Shown: positions 27,660-41,464, counted from the first letter of the stretch. The stretch: 60,740 nt of DNA from Acidimicrobiia bacterium (GCA_016649895.1 JAENWR010000008.1:1-60740); one strand, 5' to 3'. The notes: a model not told the origin generated them from the sequence alone. Numbers and translations are program-made.

Positions 27660-28649
27660 TCACGCCAGCGCCTCGGCCACCCGCTCCGCGTTGGTGCGCA
27701 GCATCCCCACGTAGGTGTCGGCCCCCGAGCCGGGCGGTCCGAGCGAGTCGGTGAACAGCTCGACGACCTCGACGGGGTGGTCGACCCCGTCGACCAGCGT
27801 GTTCGACAATGCAGCAGAGCCGGACGACTCGGAGAAGATCGCCGGCAGACCATGCGCCTCGACCTCGTCGATGAGGTGTGACAGGTCGGCGGGGTTCGTC
27901 TCGGCGAGGGTGTCGCCACCGGGGATGACCGCACCGATCACCTCGAAGTCGTACCGCGCCGCAAAGTAGCCGAAGGTGTCGTGGTTGGTGACGAGGAACC
28001 GGTGCTCGGATGGCACCGCGGCCAACGTCTCGACGATCTCGGCGTCGAGGGCCCGGAGCTCCTCGACCAGCGCAGCGGCGCGCGAGCTCAGCTCGGTGGT
28101 GTCGAGCGTGGGCTCGGCCTCGACGATGGCATCGACGAGAGCCGGGATCACGTCGGCCATGCGGAGCGGGTCGTGCCAGAAATGCGGATCCTCGTCGCCG
28201 TGCTCGTGGCCGTCATCGGGTTGGTGCTCGTCGAGCTCGCCGTGCTCGTCGTTGTCGTCGTGGTCGTGGTCGCCCGTACCGATCAGTAGCGGTTGCACCA
28301 CGTCGATCAGCTCGACCACCGGAGTCCCGTCGTCGGCCGCCGAGATGAGCGGCGACGCGAGCCCGGCCTCGAGGCCCGACCCGATGGCGACGATCACCGA
28401 GGCCTCACGCAGCGATGCGATCTCGCGGGCCGACGGTTCGAAGCTGTGGGGGTCGCTGCCGGCCGGGATCAGCACCTCGACCCGAGCGGCGTCGCCCACG
28501 ATCGACGACACGACATCGCCGATGATCGAGGTGGTTGCGATCACCAGCGGGCCGTCGGTCGAATCGGCCGACGGGCCCGTGCACGCGGCCAGACCGCAGG
28601 TGCACGCGACGAGGGCGGTCAGTCCCGTTCTCCATGCGGTCGTTTCCAT
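27660..28649 (-). CDS. Zinc/manganese ABC transporter substrate-binding lipoprotein (ZnuA/AztC type)
   Basis: A 329-aa lipoprotein: signal peptide with lipobox LAAC (Cys23), cluster A-I fold with GSDPHSFEPS (metal-ligand His), a His/Asp/Glu-rich loop at about 127-155 (repeated DH, EH and GH pairs), DPHFWHDP, VTNHDTFGYFA and FSESSGS. The His-rich loop favours zinc over manganese. The ATG at 28649 lies 16 bases from a palindromic Zur-like site. First gene of the operon with the permease. Confidence 0.9.
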   Translation of the reverse strand: METTAWRTGLTALVACTCGLAACTGPSADSTDGPLVIATTSIIGDVVSSIVGDAARVEVLIPAGSDPHSFEPSAREIASLREASVIVAIGSGLEAGLASPLISAADDGTPVVELIDVVQPLLIGTGDHDHDDNDEHGELDEHQPDDGHEHGDEDPHFWHDPLRMADVIPALVDAIVEAEPTLDTTELSSRAAALVEELRALDAEIVETLAAVPSEHRFLVTNHDTFGYFAARYDFEVIGAVIPGGDTLAETNPADLSHLIDEVEAHGLPAIFSESSGSAALSNTLVDGVDHPVEVVELFTDSLGPPGSGADTYVGMLRTNAERVAEALA

Positions 28650-28664
28650 TGCCGCGAACGATAT

Positions 28665-28679
28665 TGAGTACCGTTCTCA
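28665..28679. promoter_or_regulatory. Zur-like palindromic operator upstream of the metal-uptake genes
   Basis: TGAGTACCGTTCTCA is a 15-bp near-perfect inverted repeat (six of seven base pairs plus a centre base). Its TGA...TCA ends resemble Zur boxes in actinobacteria. It lies 16 bases upstream of the substrate-binding gene's start, where repressor binding would block transcription. The assignment rests on shape and position; no zur gene is in the window. Confidence 0.5.
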
Positions 28680-28706
28680 CTTGCAATTGCTGCGACCGCT
28701 GTCGCC

Positions 28707-29450
28707 TCAGGAACCGGTCCGCTCCCGCCGAGCGCGCATCTCGGCGAAGCGGGCGAAGTCGATCGAGATGAACAGCGCCTCGGCCTCGGCGGTGAGAACG
28801 TCGCCGTGCAGCAACCGGCCGGTCGTGAAGATCTTGCGCCCCTCGGTGCGCACCAGCTCACCCTCGAACCGCAACGGCTGGTGCAGCGGCGTGGGCGACC
28901 GGTAGTCGACCTTGAGGTAGGCGGTCATCCCACCCGAACCGCTGAGCGATTGGGTGGCCCCGAGCACCTCGTCGAACGCGGCCGCGATCCAGCCACCGTG
29001 GACGCATCCGGGCGGCCCCTCGTAGGCCGACCCGAAGGTGGCGGTGGCCACGATGATGTCGTGGCCGAACTCGAGGTGCAGTGGAGGTGCCAGGGGGTTG
29101 GCCTGGCCGAGGATCGGACTGTGGTCGAAGAAGCCGTCGGAGTGCGGCGAGTTGGCCGCCTCGGCAAACCCCACGTAGCTCGACTCGGGTGCGGCCTCGA
29201 AGCGCACGGCGAGGGCTTCGAGCTCGTCGGCCGCCGCCCGGACCTCGTCGATGGGGGCATCGACCGACACCATTGCCTCGATGGTGCGGCGCATCGCCAC
29301 CGCGAGACGGCGCTTCTCGAGGCGCAACGGCGTGAGCTCGACGTGGGCCTCTCCGGTGATGAACGCCGCCGCCCAACCGCCTCCCGCTGGTTCGGCGTCG
29401 GCGTCGGCGTCGGGCTCAGGCATCTTCGGCATCTTCGGCATCTTCGGCAT
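28707..29450 (-). CDS. PaaI/hotdog-fold thioesterase family protein
   Basis: About 239-247 aa. The C-terminal half is a single hotdog domain: GPPGCVHGGWIAAAFDEVLG is the typical PaaI/THEM4-like core (HGG with a downstream Asp), followed by TAYLKVDYRSPTPL. The N-terminal about 100 residues are an Ala/Glu-rich helical region of unknown role. The start is uncertain: four ATG codons (29450, 29441, 29432, 29423) lie in a nine-base triplicate inside the end of the exonuclease gene, giving MPKMPKMPKMPEP. It probably hydrolyses acyl-CoA esters and is translationally coupled to the exonuclease gene. Confidence 0.78.
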   Translation of the reverse strand: MPKMPKMPKMPEPDADADAEPAGGGWAAAFITGEAHVELTPLRLEKRRLAVAMRRTIEAMVSVDAPIDEVRAAADELEALAVRFEAAPESSYVGFAEAANSPHSDGFFDHSPILGQANPLAPPLHLEFGHDIIVATATFGSAYEGPPGCVHGGWIAAAFDEVLGATQSLSGSGGMTAYLKVDYRSPTPLHQPLRFEGELVRTEGRKIFTTGRLLHGDVLTAEAEALFISIDFARFAEMRARRERTGS

Positions 29451-30225
29451 CGACGTCGTACCCGGCGATGACCGGCGCATGGTCCGACGGCTTGGTGCCC
29501 TTGCGGGCGTTGCGGTCGACCAGGTCGACGGTGGAGCGCTCGGCCAGCGGCGCCGACGCCAACAGGTAGTCGATGCGCATCCCCTGCCGCTTGTGGAACC
29601 GGCCCGCCGTGTAGTCCCAGTAGGAGTAGAGCCCCTCGACACCGTCGTAACGCTGGCGGAACGTGTCGACCAGCCCCCATTCGCGCACAGCCGCTAGGGC
29701 ATCCCGCTCGGGAGCGGTGACGTGGGTCGAGCCGATGAAAGCCGTCGGGTCCCACACGTCGATGTCCTCGGGAGCGATGTTGAAGTCGCCGCAGACCACC
29801 ACTTTGCCGTCGGTGCGGCACGTGGTGTCGAGGTGGCTCCGCAGACGGCCGAGCCACGAGAGCTTGTACTGGTAGTGGGGGTCGTCGACCGACCGGCCGT
29901 TCGGCACGTAGACCGATGTGACCCGCACCCCGCCACACGTGGCCGACACCAGACGCGTGTCGGTGTCGGGCTCGAGCCCGGGCTCGAAGCCGACGAGCGG
30001 ATCGGTCAGGCCGATCCGGCTGAGGATGGCGACGCCGTTCCAGCGTCCGTCGCCGTGGTGGACCGACTCGTAGCCCATCGCCTCGAACGCCATGGCGGGG
30101 AAGCCTGAATCGGCGAGCTTGGTCTCCTGCATGCAGAGCACGTCGGGCCGCACGTCGGCAAGCCATTGCTCGACCCTCGGCATGCGGGCGTTGAGGGAGT
30201 TCACGTTCCAGGTCGCGATGCGCAC
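29416..30225 (-). CDS. xthA: Exonuclease III (AP endonuclease family)
   Basis: A 269-aa Mg-dependent nuclease of the EEP fold for repair of abasic sites. WNVNSLNAR near the start, MQETKLAD (metal-ligand Glu), VVCGDFNIAPEDIDVWDP (Asp and Asn of the active site) and SDHAPV near the end (catalytic His) are all present. The YDVD-EDA-EDA-EDA tail comes from the nine-base triplicate shared with the thioesterase start. GTG 30225 is divergent from kgd with 57 bases between the two starts. Confidence 0.9.
   Translation of the reverse strand: MRIATWNVNSLNARMPRVEQWLADVRPDVLCMQETKLADSGFPAMAFEAMGYESVHHGDGRWNGVAILSRIGLTDPLVGFEPGLEPDTDTRLVSATCGGVRVTSVYVPNGRSVDDPHYQYKLSWLGRLRSHLDTTCRTDGKVVVCGDFNIAPEDIDVWDPTAFIGSTHVTAPERDALAAVREWGLVDTFRQRYDGVEGLYSYWDYTAGRFHKRQGMRIDYLLASAPLAERSTVDLVDRNARKGTKPSDHAPVIAGYDVDAEDAEDAEDA
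29421..29450. repeat. Triplicated 9-bp repeat shared by two overlapping genes
   Basis: CATCTTCGG occurs three times in tandem (29421-29447), followed by CAT. On the minus strand it is read as Glu-Asp-Ala three times at the end of the exonuclease gene, and as Met-Pro-Lys three times at the start of the thioesterase gene. Confidence 0.9.
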
Positions 30226-30282
30226 GACTCGACCCTACCGACCATCACAGAGGCGGCGACGCCCCCCGATATCATCGGCCCC

Positions 30283-33903
<3,621 letters not shown>

Positions 33904-33918
33904 TCGCGGCAGACTCCC

Positions 33919-33969
33919 GTTCTGGCTCCCGGATCTCTACCGCTCGGGTAGAGATCCGGGAGCCAGAAC
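33919..33969. repeat. Perfect 23-bp palindrome, copy 1 (possible terminator)
   Basis: Arms 33919-33941 and 33947-33969 are exact reverse complements around the loop GCTCG. It lies 15 bases after the kgd stop. The first 22 stem positions nearest the loop are identical to the arms of copy 2 at 34941-34989. There is no T-tract. It could terminate kgd transcription or be an interspersed palindromic repeat. Confidence 0.9.
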
Positions 33970-34025
33970 GCGGCGAAGGCCGGTACTGGCATCAAAGTGT
34001 CACACCCCCTCGGTGGACTGGGGCG

Positions 34026-34972
34026 ATGGACATCGAGAACGACCTCCGCACGCTTGCCTCGAGGAACCACGGATTGGTCAGCCGAGCACGCGCATGCCAG
34101 CTCGGGCTCACCTCACAGCAGCTCTGGCGGCTGGTGCAGAGCGGGCGTTGGGAGCCCGCCGGCACAGCAGCGATCAGGGTCGCTGGAGCACCCGTCACCG
34201 TCGACCAACGAGCACTCGCAGCCACGCTGGGTGCCGGCCAGTCAGCATGCCTCTCCCACCGATCGGGGGTGGCGTGGTGGGACGTTCCAGGCTTCCGACT
34301 CGAGCCGATCCGACTCAGCCGACCGCGCAACAGCACGCAACGGGGCCACGACTTGGTCGCCCACGAGCCCCGTGACCTCGCCGATCATCACGTGACGTTG
34401 CGTCGGGGCGTCCCGGTCACGACCCCGGCTCGGACCATCTTCGACATCGCGGCCATCGAGCATCCCCTGAAGGTCGAGCGCGCCCTCGACACCATGTGGG
34501 CGCGCAACCTCATCGGCCATGCATCGCTGTCGGCGATCGTCGACGAGCTCGGCGGACGGGGGAAGCCCGGCACCCGCGTCATGCGATGGCTGCTGGGTGA
34601 CCGAGATCCCGAGTACCTGCCGCCCGAGAGCCAGCTCGAGTCACGGTTCGTCCGACTCATCGACGCGGCGGGCGACGAGACCTTCGATCGCCAGGTGGTG
34701 CTCGGTGATGCCGACGGGCCGATCGGCCGCGTCGACTTCCTCGATCGAGCCGTCTCGTGGTCGAGGTCGACAGTGCACGGTTCCACACGTCCCCGAGCGA
34801 TCGTCGCAACGATGCCCGGCGTGATGTCCGTCTCAATGCCGTCGGCTACGCCGTGCACCGGGTGCGGGAGGCCGACCTGCTCGCTGCGCCTCAGGACGTC
34901 CTTGCCGCTGTCCGTGCCGCCCGATCTGCCTGCGACACACTTCTGGCTCCCGGATCTCTACCCGTGCGGTAG
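34026..34972 (+). CDS. AbiEi-like winged-helix/DUF559-type protein, one frameshift
   Basis: The N-terminal part (LVSRARACQLGLTSQQLWRLV, TPARTIFDIAAIEHP) resembles the AbiEi/type IV antitoxin-like wing-and-domain proteins common in actinobacteria. The C-terminal part (DFLDRAV, then LVVEVDSARFH, SDRRNDARRDVRLNAVGYAVHRV) is the nuclease-like DUF559 region. The frame breaks near 34752: one extra base gives DRAVLVVEVDS. Joined length is about 315 aa. The stop TAG lies inside the copy 2 palindrome. The gene is bracketed by two identical palindromes. Function unknown; relatives are scattered orphans. Confidence 0.68.
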
Positions 34973-34989
34973 AGATCCGGGAGCCAGAA
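34941..34989. repeat. Perfect 22-bp palindrome, copy 2 (possible terminator)
   Basis: Arms 34941-34962 and 34968-34989 are exact reverse complements around the loop CGTGC. The arms match copy 1 at 33919-33969, but the loop differs. It sits between the ends of the convergent DUF559-type and HAD genes and contains the stop codon of the former. Confidence 0.9.
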
Positions 34990-34997
34990 CGGATGCG

Positions 34998-35666
34998 TCA
35001 GCGGAGGGCGAAGCCGACCACGGATTCCAGTTCGGCGATGGCGTCGTCGGGATCGACCACCTTGATGGTGGTCATCCCGAGCTGGCGCGCTGGCTTGAGG
35101 TTGATGCCGAGGTCGTCGAGGAACACGGCCTCGGCCGGCTCTATGCCGAGGAGCTCGCACGCCATCTCGTAGAAGCGGGGGTCGGGCTTGCGCACGCCGA
35201 CCTTGCTCGACTCGACGATCCCATCGAAGAGCGCCATCACCCCGGCGATGGCGGCGGCGCGTCCCGTCGGGTCGACGGCTACGGCATCGAGGGTCGCACT
35301 GCCCTCGCCGGGCAAGGGGCGGCTGACGAAGTTGTTGGTCAGCAGTCCGGTGACGAGCCGCTCCGAGCAACGGCGCAGGGCCTCGACCATCGCCGGCCTC
35401 AGCTCTCCTCCGAGCATGCCGAGTACGGCACGTCCGTCGATCTCACGGCCGGTCGCCCGCGCTTCGGCTTCGAAAAGATCAGCGAACTGACCTAGGTCGA
35501 CTTCGCTGCGCTCGAGCTTGGCCCACGCGTTGGAGTCGGGATTTGTGGCATTCAACTGCCGGATGAAGCCGTGGGGAAGACCGTGCTCCTCCTCGTAGAG
35601 GGCAAAGGCTTCGAAGGGACTCGAGAGGAGGACGCCACCAAAGTCGAAGAGAGCTGCACGGATCAT
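34998..35666 (-). CDS. HAD-superfamily hydrolase (DFGGV type)
   Basis: A 222-aa HAD-IA protein. Motif I is FDFGGVL, so the nucleophile Asp is present but the usual second Asp (DxD) is Gly. Motif II is TNN, motif III Lys is in GVRKPDPRFY and motif IV is VFLDDLGINLKPAR. The same DxGGV motif occurs in the phosphatase-like part of EPHX2/ACAD10-type proteins, so this is a known variant rather than damage, but acid-base catalysis may differ. The ATG at 35666 is divergent from the NYN gene. Confidence 0.83.
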   Translation of the reverse strand: MIRAALFDFGGVLLSSPFEAFALYEEEHGLPHGFIRQLNATNPDSNAWAKLERSEVDLGQFADLFEAEARATGREIDGRAVLGMLGGELRPAMVEALRRCSERLVTGLLTNNFVSRPLPGEGSATLDAVAVDPTGRAAAIAGVMALFDGIVESSKVGVRKPDPRFYEMACELLGIEPAEAVFLDDLGINLKPARQLGMTTIKVVDPDDAIAELESVVGFALR

Positions 35667-35742
35667 CGGACGATCGTAGACACGCCGCGAGTAGCGGGAT
35701 CCCTTGCACCCCTCGCGGGAACTGCTTGACTGTCCTGTCGAG

Positions 35743-37176
35743 ATGCCTTCCCACCACGTCGTCGTCGACGGCTCCAACATCGCCACCGAAGGGCACACCG
35801 CGCCGAGCCTGCAACAGCTCGACGAAGCCGTGCGCGCCTTCCTGAGCGAGCAACCACACGATCTGGTCACCGTCGTCGTCGATGCCACCTTTGGTCATCG
35901 CATCGACCCGGGCGAGCGAGAGCGCTACGAAGAGGCGGTTCTGGCGGGCGAGCTGGTGTCACCACCGGCTGGTGCCATCGGTCGCGGCGACGCGTTCATC
36001 CTCCAGATCGCCGACAAGTCCGATGCCATCGTGCTCTCGAACGACTCCTTCCAGGAGTTCCACGGCCAGTACGCCTGGCTGTTCGACGAGGGCCGGCTCA
36101 TCGGCGGCAAACCGGTCGAGCACGTCGGCTGGATCTTCCTGCCCCGAACGCCGGTCCGCGGCCCCGCCAGTCGGCGCGCCACGCGTGGCACCAAGTCGGC
36201 GAGCCGGCGCGGAACCTCGTCCGGCGAGGAGCTCGGCCCTCCTCCCACGCCGAAGACTCCACCGCCTCGCAAGCGCGCATCGGCCGCAAAGGCCTCCCCC
36301 GCAACCAAGGAACCCGCGAAGAAGGCACCTTCTCGTGGTCGGACCAAGGCCAAGGCCAAGACCGCGACCGCGACCGCGTCGAGCACGCGCTCACCGTCGA
36401 AGTCGACCCGGTCCGATTCGGGGCGCGAGGCCAAGAACACGACAGAGCCTCTCAACGCGCCGATGACGTTCATCGAGTTCATCGGCGGGCACCCCGTGGG
36501 TTCACAGGTCGAAGGGATCGTCGATCGCTTCTCATCACACGGTGCCTACGTGAACGCCGATGGAGCGCAGTGCTACATCCCGCTGAAGGCCATGGACGAC
36601 CCGCCGCCGCGGCGGGCTCGCGACGTGCTGACCCTTGGCGAGACACGCACCTTCGTGGTCCAATCCTTCGACACGCCGCGACGCGGCATTGATCTCGCAC
36701 TTCCCGGACTCGACACCGCCGAGCCGGGGAAGGACGAGGACGGCGACATCGACGCCATCGCAGGACCCAGCCCGGCAGGAGACCAACGCGCGTCGAACGA
36801 GCCGGCGAGCACCCCATCCCGGACAAGGAGAACCACACAAGTGGCAACCAAGAAGACGGCAGCGAAGAAAGCCCCGGCCAAGAAGGCACCCGCAACCAAG
36901 GCCCCCGCCAGGAAGGCTCCCGCCAAGAAGGCCCCCGCCAAGAAGACGTCCGCAACCAAGGCACCCGCAACCAAGGCACCAGCGAAGAAGGCACCTGCGA
37001 AGAAGGCCCCCGCCAAGAAGGCACCGGCCAAGAAGGCACCCGCAACCAAGGCACCTGCGAAGAAGGCCCCCGCCAGGAAGGCGCCGGCCAAGAAGGCACC
37101 CGCGACCAAGGCCCCCGCCAGGAAGGCTCCCGCCAAGAAGGCCCCGGCAAAGAAGGGCCCCGCCAAGAAGTCCTGA
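35743..37176 (+). CDS. NYN-domain ribonuclease with S1 domain and histone-like Lys/Ala/Pro tail
   Basis: A 477-aa protein with three parts. Residues 1-140 are a Zc3h12a-like NYN (PIN-fold) ribonuclease: VVVDGSNIA (Asp9), VVVDATFGH (Asp47), GRGDAF (Asp83) and LSNDSFQEF (Asp101) supply the acidic metal site. Residues about 141-240 are a basic, disordered linker. Residues about 240-325 form an S1-like RNA-binding domain (GSQVEGIVDRFSSHGAYV). Residues 367-477 are a KKAPAKKAPATK repeat tail like histone H1. An internal GTG at 36841 with AAGGAG ten bases upstream could make the tail as a separate protein. A strong terminator follows. Confidence 0.85.
   Translation: MPSHHVVVDGSNIATEGHTAPSLQQLDEAVRAFLSEQPHDLVTVVVDATFGHRIDPGERERYEEAVLAGELVSPPAGAIGRGDAFILQIADKSDAIVLSNDSFQEFHGQYAWLFDEGRLIGGKPVEHVGWIFLPRTPVRGPASRRATRGTKSASRRGTSSGEELGPPPTPKTPPPRKRASAAKASPATKEPAKKAPSRGRTKAKAKTATATASSTRSPSKSTRSDSGREAKNTTEPLNAPMTFIEFIGGHPVGSQVEGIVDRFSSHGAYVNADGAQCYIPLKAMDDPPPRRARDVLTLGETRTFVVQSFDTPRRGIDLALPGLDTAEPGKDEDGDIDAIAGPSPAGDQRASNEPASTPSRTRRTTQVATKKTAAKKAPAKKAPATKAPARKAPAKKAPAKKTSATKAPATKAPAKKAPAKKAPAKKAPAKKAPATKAPAKKAPARKAPAKKAPATKAPARKAPAKKAPAKKGPAKKS
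36825..36843 (+). promoter_or_regulatory. Internal ribosome-binding site and in-frame GTG start
   Basis: AAGGAG (36825-36830) precedes GTG (36841) by ten bases, in the same frame as the surrounding gene. Initiation here would give a 111-aa product beginning MATKKTAAKKAPAKK, the usual start of free-standing actinobacterial histone H1-like proteins. Confidence 0.55.
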
Positions 37177-37190
37177 ACTGCATCACGATC

Positions 37191-37225
37191 ACGGTGCCCC
37201 GGTCGCTTCGGCGCCGGGGCACCGT
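37191..37225. terminator. Hairpin terminator after the NYN gene
   Basis: ACGGTGCCCCGG (37191-37202) and CCGGGGCACCGT (37214-37225) form a perfect 12-bp GC-rich stem with an 11-base loop, starting 14 bases after the stop. There is no T-tract, as is common in high-GC actinobacteria. Confidence 0.75.
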
Positions 37226-37274
37226 CGCGCCCGCCCGAAGGTGACCGCAGAGGCGCCCGGTAGCCTCGACCGCC

Positions 37275-38950
<1,676 letters not shown>

Positions 38951-38954
<4 letters not shown>

Positions 38955-39775
38955 GCTCGGTCGAACCCGACGATACCCACCAGGAGGGCCTCGACGACCA
39001 CTCCATCGCAGCCCAGGTGGCCACCGCCGCAGGGGAACTACTGGTGGCGCTGCGCGCCGACCTCGTGGCGCAGGGCGCTCCGCGGTGGGCGATCGAGCAG
39101 GAAGGCGATCGCCAAGCGCACGATCTCATCGTCGCGGCACTGGCCGAGCTGGTACCCGACGACTCGGTGCTCTCCGAGGAGGGGACCGACCACGTCGAGC
39201 GTCTCACCGCGACGCGGACGTGGATCGTCGATCCTCTCGACGGAACCCGTGAGTTTGGCGAAAACCCTCGTCACGACTACGCCGTGCACGTGGCCCTCGT
39301 GGTCGGCCACGAACCGGTTGCTGGCGCCGTGGCACTGCCGGCCCTCGGGATGACGCTTTCGACCGGACCGGCGCCGGTCCTGCCCGAGCTCCACCCCGGG
39401 GGGCCCCGGCTCGTCGTCAGCCGCAGCCGGCCGGCCGCCATCTGCTACGACATCGCCGACGACCTCGCTGGAGAGCTCGTCCCACTCGGGTCGGCCGGAG
39501 CGAAGGCCATGGCAGTGGTCCGCGGCGAAGCGGAGATCTACGCCCATGCCGGTGGCCAGTACGAGTGGGACTCGTGCGCCCCGGTCGCAGTTGCGGCGGC
39601 TGCCGGGCTCCACGTGTCGCGCATCGACGGCAGCCCCCTGCACTACAACCGCCCCGACCCGTGGCTCCCCGACCTCCTCATCTGCCGTAAGGAGTACGCC
39701 GACTCGATCATCGAGATCGTCCAGCGGCGGGTCGGCACCAGCATCGGCGACGAGGAAGCTCGTCTGTGGAGCTGA
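38951..39775 (+). CDS. cysQ: Inositol monophosphatase / CysQ-like bisphosphate nucleotidase
   Basis: A 274-aa Mg-dependent Li-sensitive phosphatase fold. Metal and catalytic motifs: [27 protein letters not shown] and the C-terminal [16 protein letters not shown]. The [16 protein letters not shown] segment and length favour the CysQ/PAP phosphatase branch, which removes 3'-phosphoadenosine-5'-phosphate made in sulfate assimilation; inositol phosphatase activity is an alternative. TTG 38951 is chosen because it forms a TTGA overlap with the ettA stop, and no ATG or GTG precedes the conserved region. Confidence 0.8.
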
Positions 39776-39779
39776 CCCG

Positions 39780-41372
39780 ATGACACCGACCGACCTCGAG
39801 ATCGGTGCCTTCTCCGATGATCCGCCCTGGATCGTCGACCCCGCCGCCATGCCGTGGCGCCGCTCGGTACCCACCGTCCGTTCGGTGGTCCGTCGTCAGC
39901 TCCCCGGCCTCGTCCGACCGCGACGTGTCCCGCCTCCCGGTCGGCTCGTCGTCGTAGTGTTCCACCTCGGCCGCGCCCTCCTCGGCTGGATGGTGGTCGA
40001 GCGGCGCTCGGGTGATCGGTCACGCTCCCGGGCCGGCCTGTCGCGGCGCATGCGCATCGCCATCGAGGAGCTCGGCCCCACCTTCATCAAACTGGCGCAG
40101 ATCATCTCCTCGGGTGAGGGCCTCTTCCCCGACGAACTGGTCGGCGAGTTCAAGAGGTGCCGCGACCGGGTTCCGGCCGAGCCGTTCGCTGAGGTGCGCC
40201 GGGTCATCGAGCAGGATCTCGGTGCCCCGCTCGACTCAGTGTTCGCCTGGATCGACACCACTCCCCTCGCCGCTGCCTCCATCGCCCAGGTGCACGCGGC
40301 GCGGCTCCACACCGGTGAAGACGTCGTGGTGAAGGTGCAGCGCCCCATCGTCGGCCAGGTCGTCCTCCGCGACCTCCAGGTGATGGCGTGGCTGGCGCCG
40401 TTCCTCGTGGGACGCATCCCTGTCGCCGCGCTGGCCAACCCGCCGGCGCTCGTCGAGCTGTTCGCCGAGACCATCACCGAAGAGCTCGACTTCCGGGCCG
40501 AGGCCGACAACATGCTCGACGTCGCCCGGTCCTTCGCCGCCCTCGGCCAGCGTGGCTACGTGATCCCGCGACCCCACCCAACGCTCGTCACCCGGCGGGT
40601 GCTCGTCATGGAGCGCCTCGATGGCTTCGCCTTCGACGATGTGGTGGGCATGCACGCCGCTGGCCTCGACACCGAAGCCATCGTGCGCACCGGGATGATC
40701 GGTTTCATGGAGGGCTGCATGCTCCATGGCATCTTCCACGGCGACCTGCACGGCGGGAACCTCTTCGTCCTGCCCGACGGCCGCACCGCCCTGCTCGACT
40801 TCGGCATCACCGGCCGGCTCACCGACGCCCGCCGCCGTGCCTTCCTCCGCTTGCTCCTCACCGCCAGCATCAACGACGTGAAGGGCCAGCTCGCTGCGCT
40901 GCGCGACCTGGGGGCGCTTCCGCCCGACACCGATCTCGACGCCGTCGTCGTCGACCTCGGGCTCGACCGAGCACCGCTCGATCCCACCAAGATGTCGCCC
41001 GATGAGCTCATCGGCGAGATCCAGAAGGTCGTGAAGGCTCTGCTCGCGTACGGCGCCAGCATGCCGAAGGAGCTGATGCTCTTCGTGAAGAACCTGGTGT
41101 TCCTCGACGGTGCCATCGCTCGGCTGGCGCCCGACCTCGACCTGTTCGCCGAGATCACCCAGATCTCGATGTACTTCGCCACCACCCATGGCGAGACGAT
41201 CGCCGCCGACATCGGTGTCGACCCCCGCACGGTCGACCTCGACCTCAGCGGGGTCAAGGCCACCTTCGGCGTCGACCCCGACGAGACCACGACGCTCACC
41301 TACCGCGACCTCCAGGCTCGCCGCCAGCTCATCCGCGAGCGGTTCCGCAAGCGCGGCGCCGACGTGCCATGA
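39780..41372 (+). CDS. UbiB/AarF/ABC1-family atypical kinase-like protein
   Basis: A 530-aa protein. The family KxGQ-type motif appears as FIKLAQIISSGEGLFP, the Ala-rich nucleotide loop as PLAAASIAQVHAA, the lysine as VVVKVQRP, and the catalytic/metal motifs as HGDLHGGNLFV and LLDFGITGRL. UbiB proteins support quinone or isoprenoid lipid metabolism through ATPase activity rather than classical kinase action. The usual C-terminal membrane helices are not evident. The ATG at 39780 lies four bases after the cysQ stop, suggesting an ettA-cysQ-ubiB operon. Confidence 0.88.
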   Translation: MTPTDLEIGAFSDDPPWIVDPAAMPWRRSVPTVRSVVRRQLPGLVRPRRVPPPGRLVVVVFHLGRALLGWMVVERRSGDRSRSRAGLSRRMRIAIEELGPTFIKLAQIISSGEGLFPDELVGEFKRCRDRVPAEPFAEVRRVIEQDLGAPLDSVFAWIDTTPLAAASIAQVHAARLHTGEDVVVKVQRPIVGQVVLRDLQVMAWLAPFLVGRIPVAALANPPALVELFAETITEELDFRAEADNMLDVARSFAALGQRGYVIPRPHPTLVTRRVLVMERLDGFAFDDVVGMHAAGLDTEAIVRTGMIGFMEGCMLHGIFHGDLHGGNLFVLPDGRTALLDFGITGRLTDARRRAFLRLLLTASINDVKGQLAALRDLGALPPDTDLDAVVVDLGLDRAPLDPTKMSPDELIGEIQKVVKALLAYGASMPKELMLFVKNLVFLDGAIARLAPDLDLFAEITQISMYFATTHGETIAADIGVDPRTVDLDLSGVKATFGVDPDETTTLTYRDLQARRQLIRERFRKRGADVP

Positions 41373-41464
41373 GGATGGAATCCTCGAGCACCAGTGCTTC
41401 GACAACCTCACCCCGCCCAGACGGCTCTGAATCAGCGGAACCACTGCGTCCCAGGGCACGACAA

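Noticed and set aside
33919-34989. Short ORFs crossing the palindromes (FWLPDLY...GRDPGAR)
   Set aside because: Both copies translate alike because the palindrome is the same; the peptide has no start or context and the DNA symmetry explains it.
34998-35666. HAD protein as a pseudoenzyme because motif I is DFGGV
   Set aside because: The DxGGV variant is widespread in the EPHX2/ACAD10-like HAD branch and all other motifs are intact, so this is normal family variation.
36841-37173. Possible CRISPR or satellite array because of regular short repeats
   Set aside because: The repeats are in-frame KKAPAKKAPATK codons of a histone-like tail, with no spacers.
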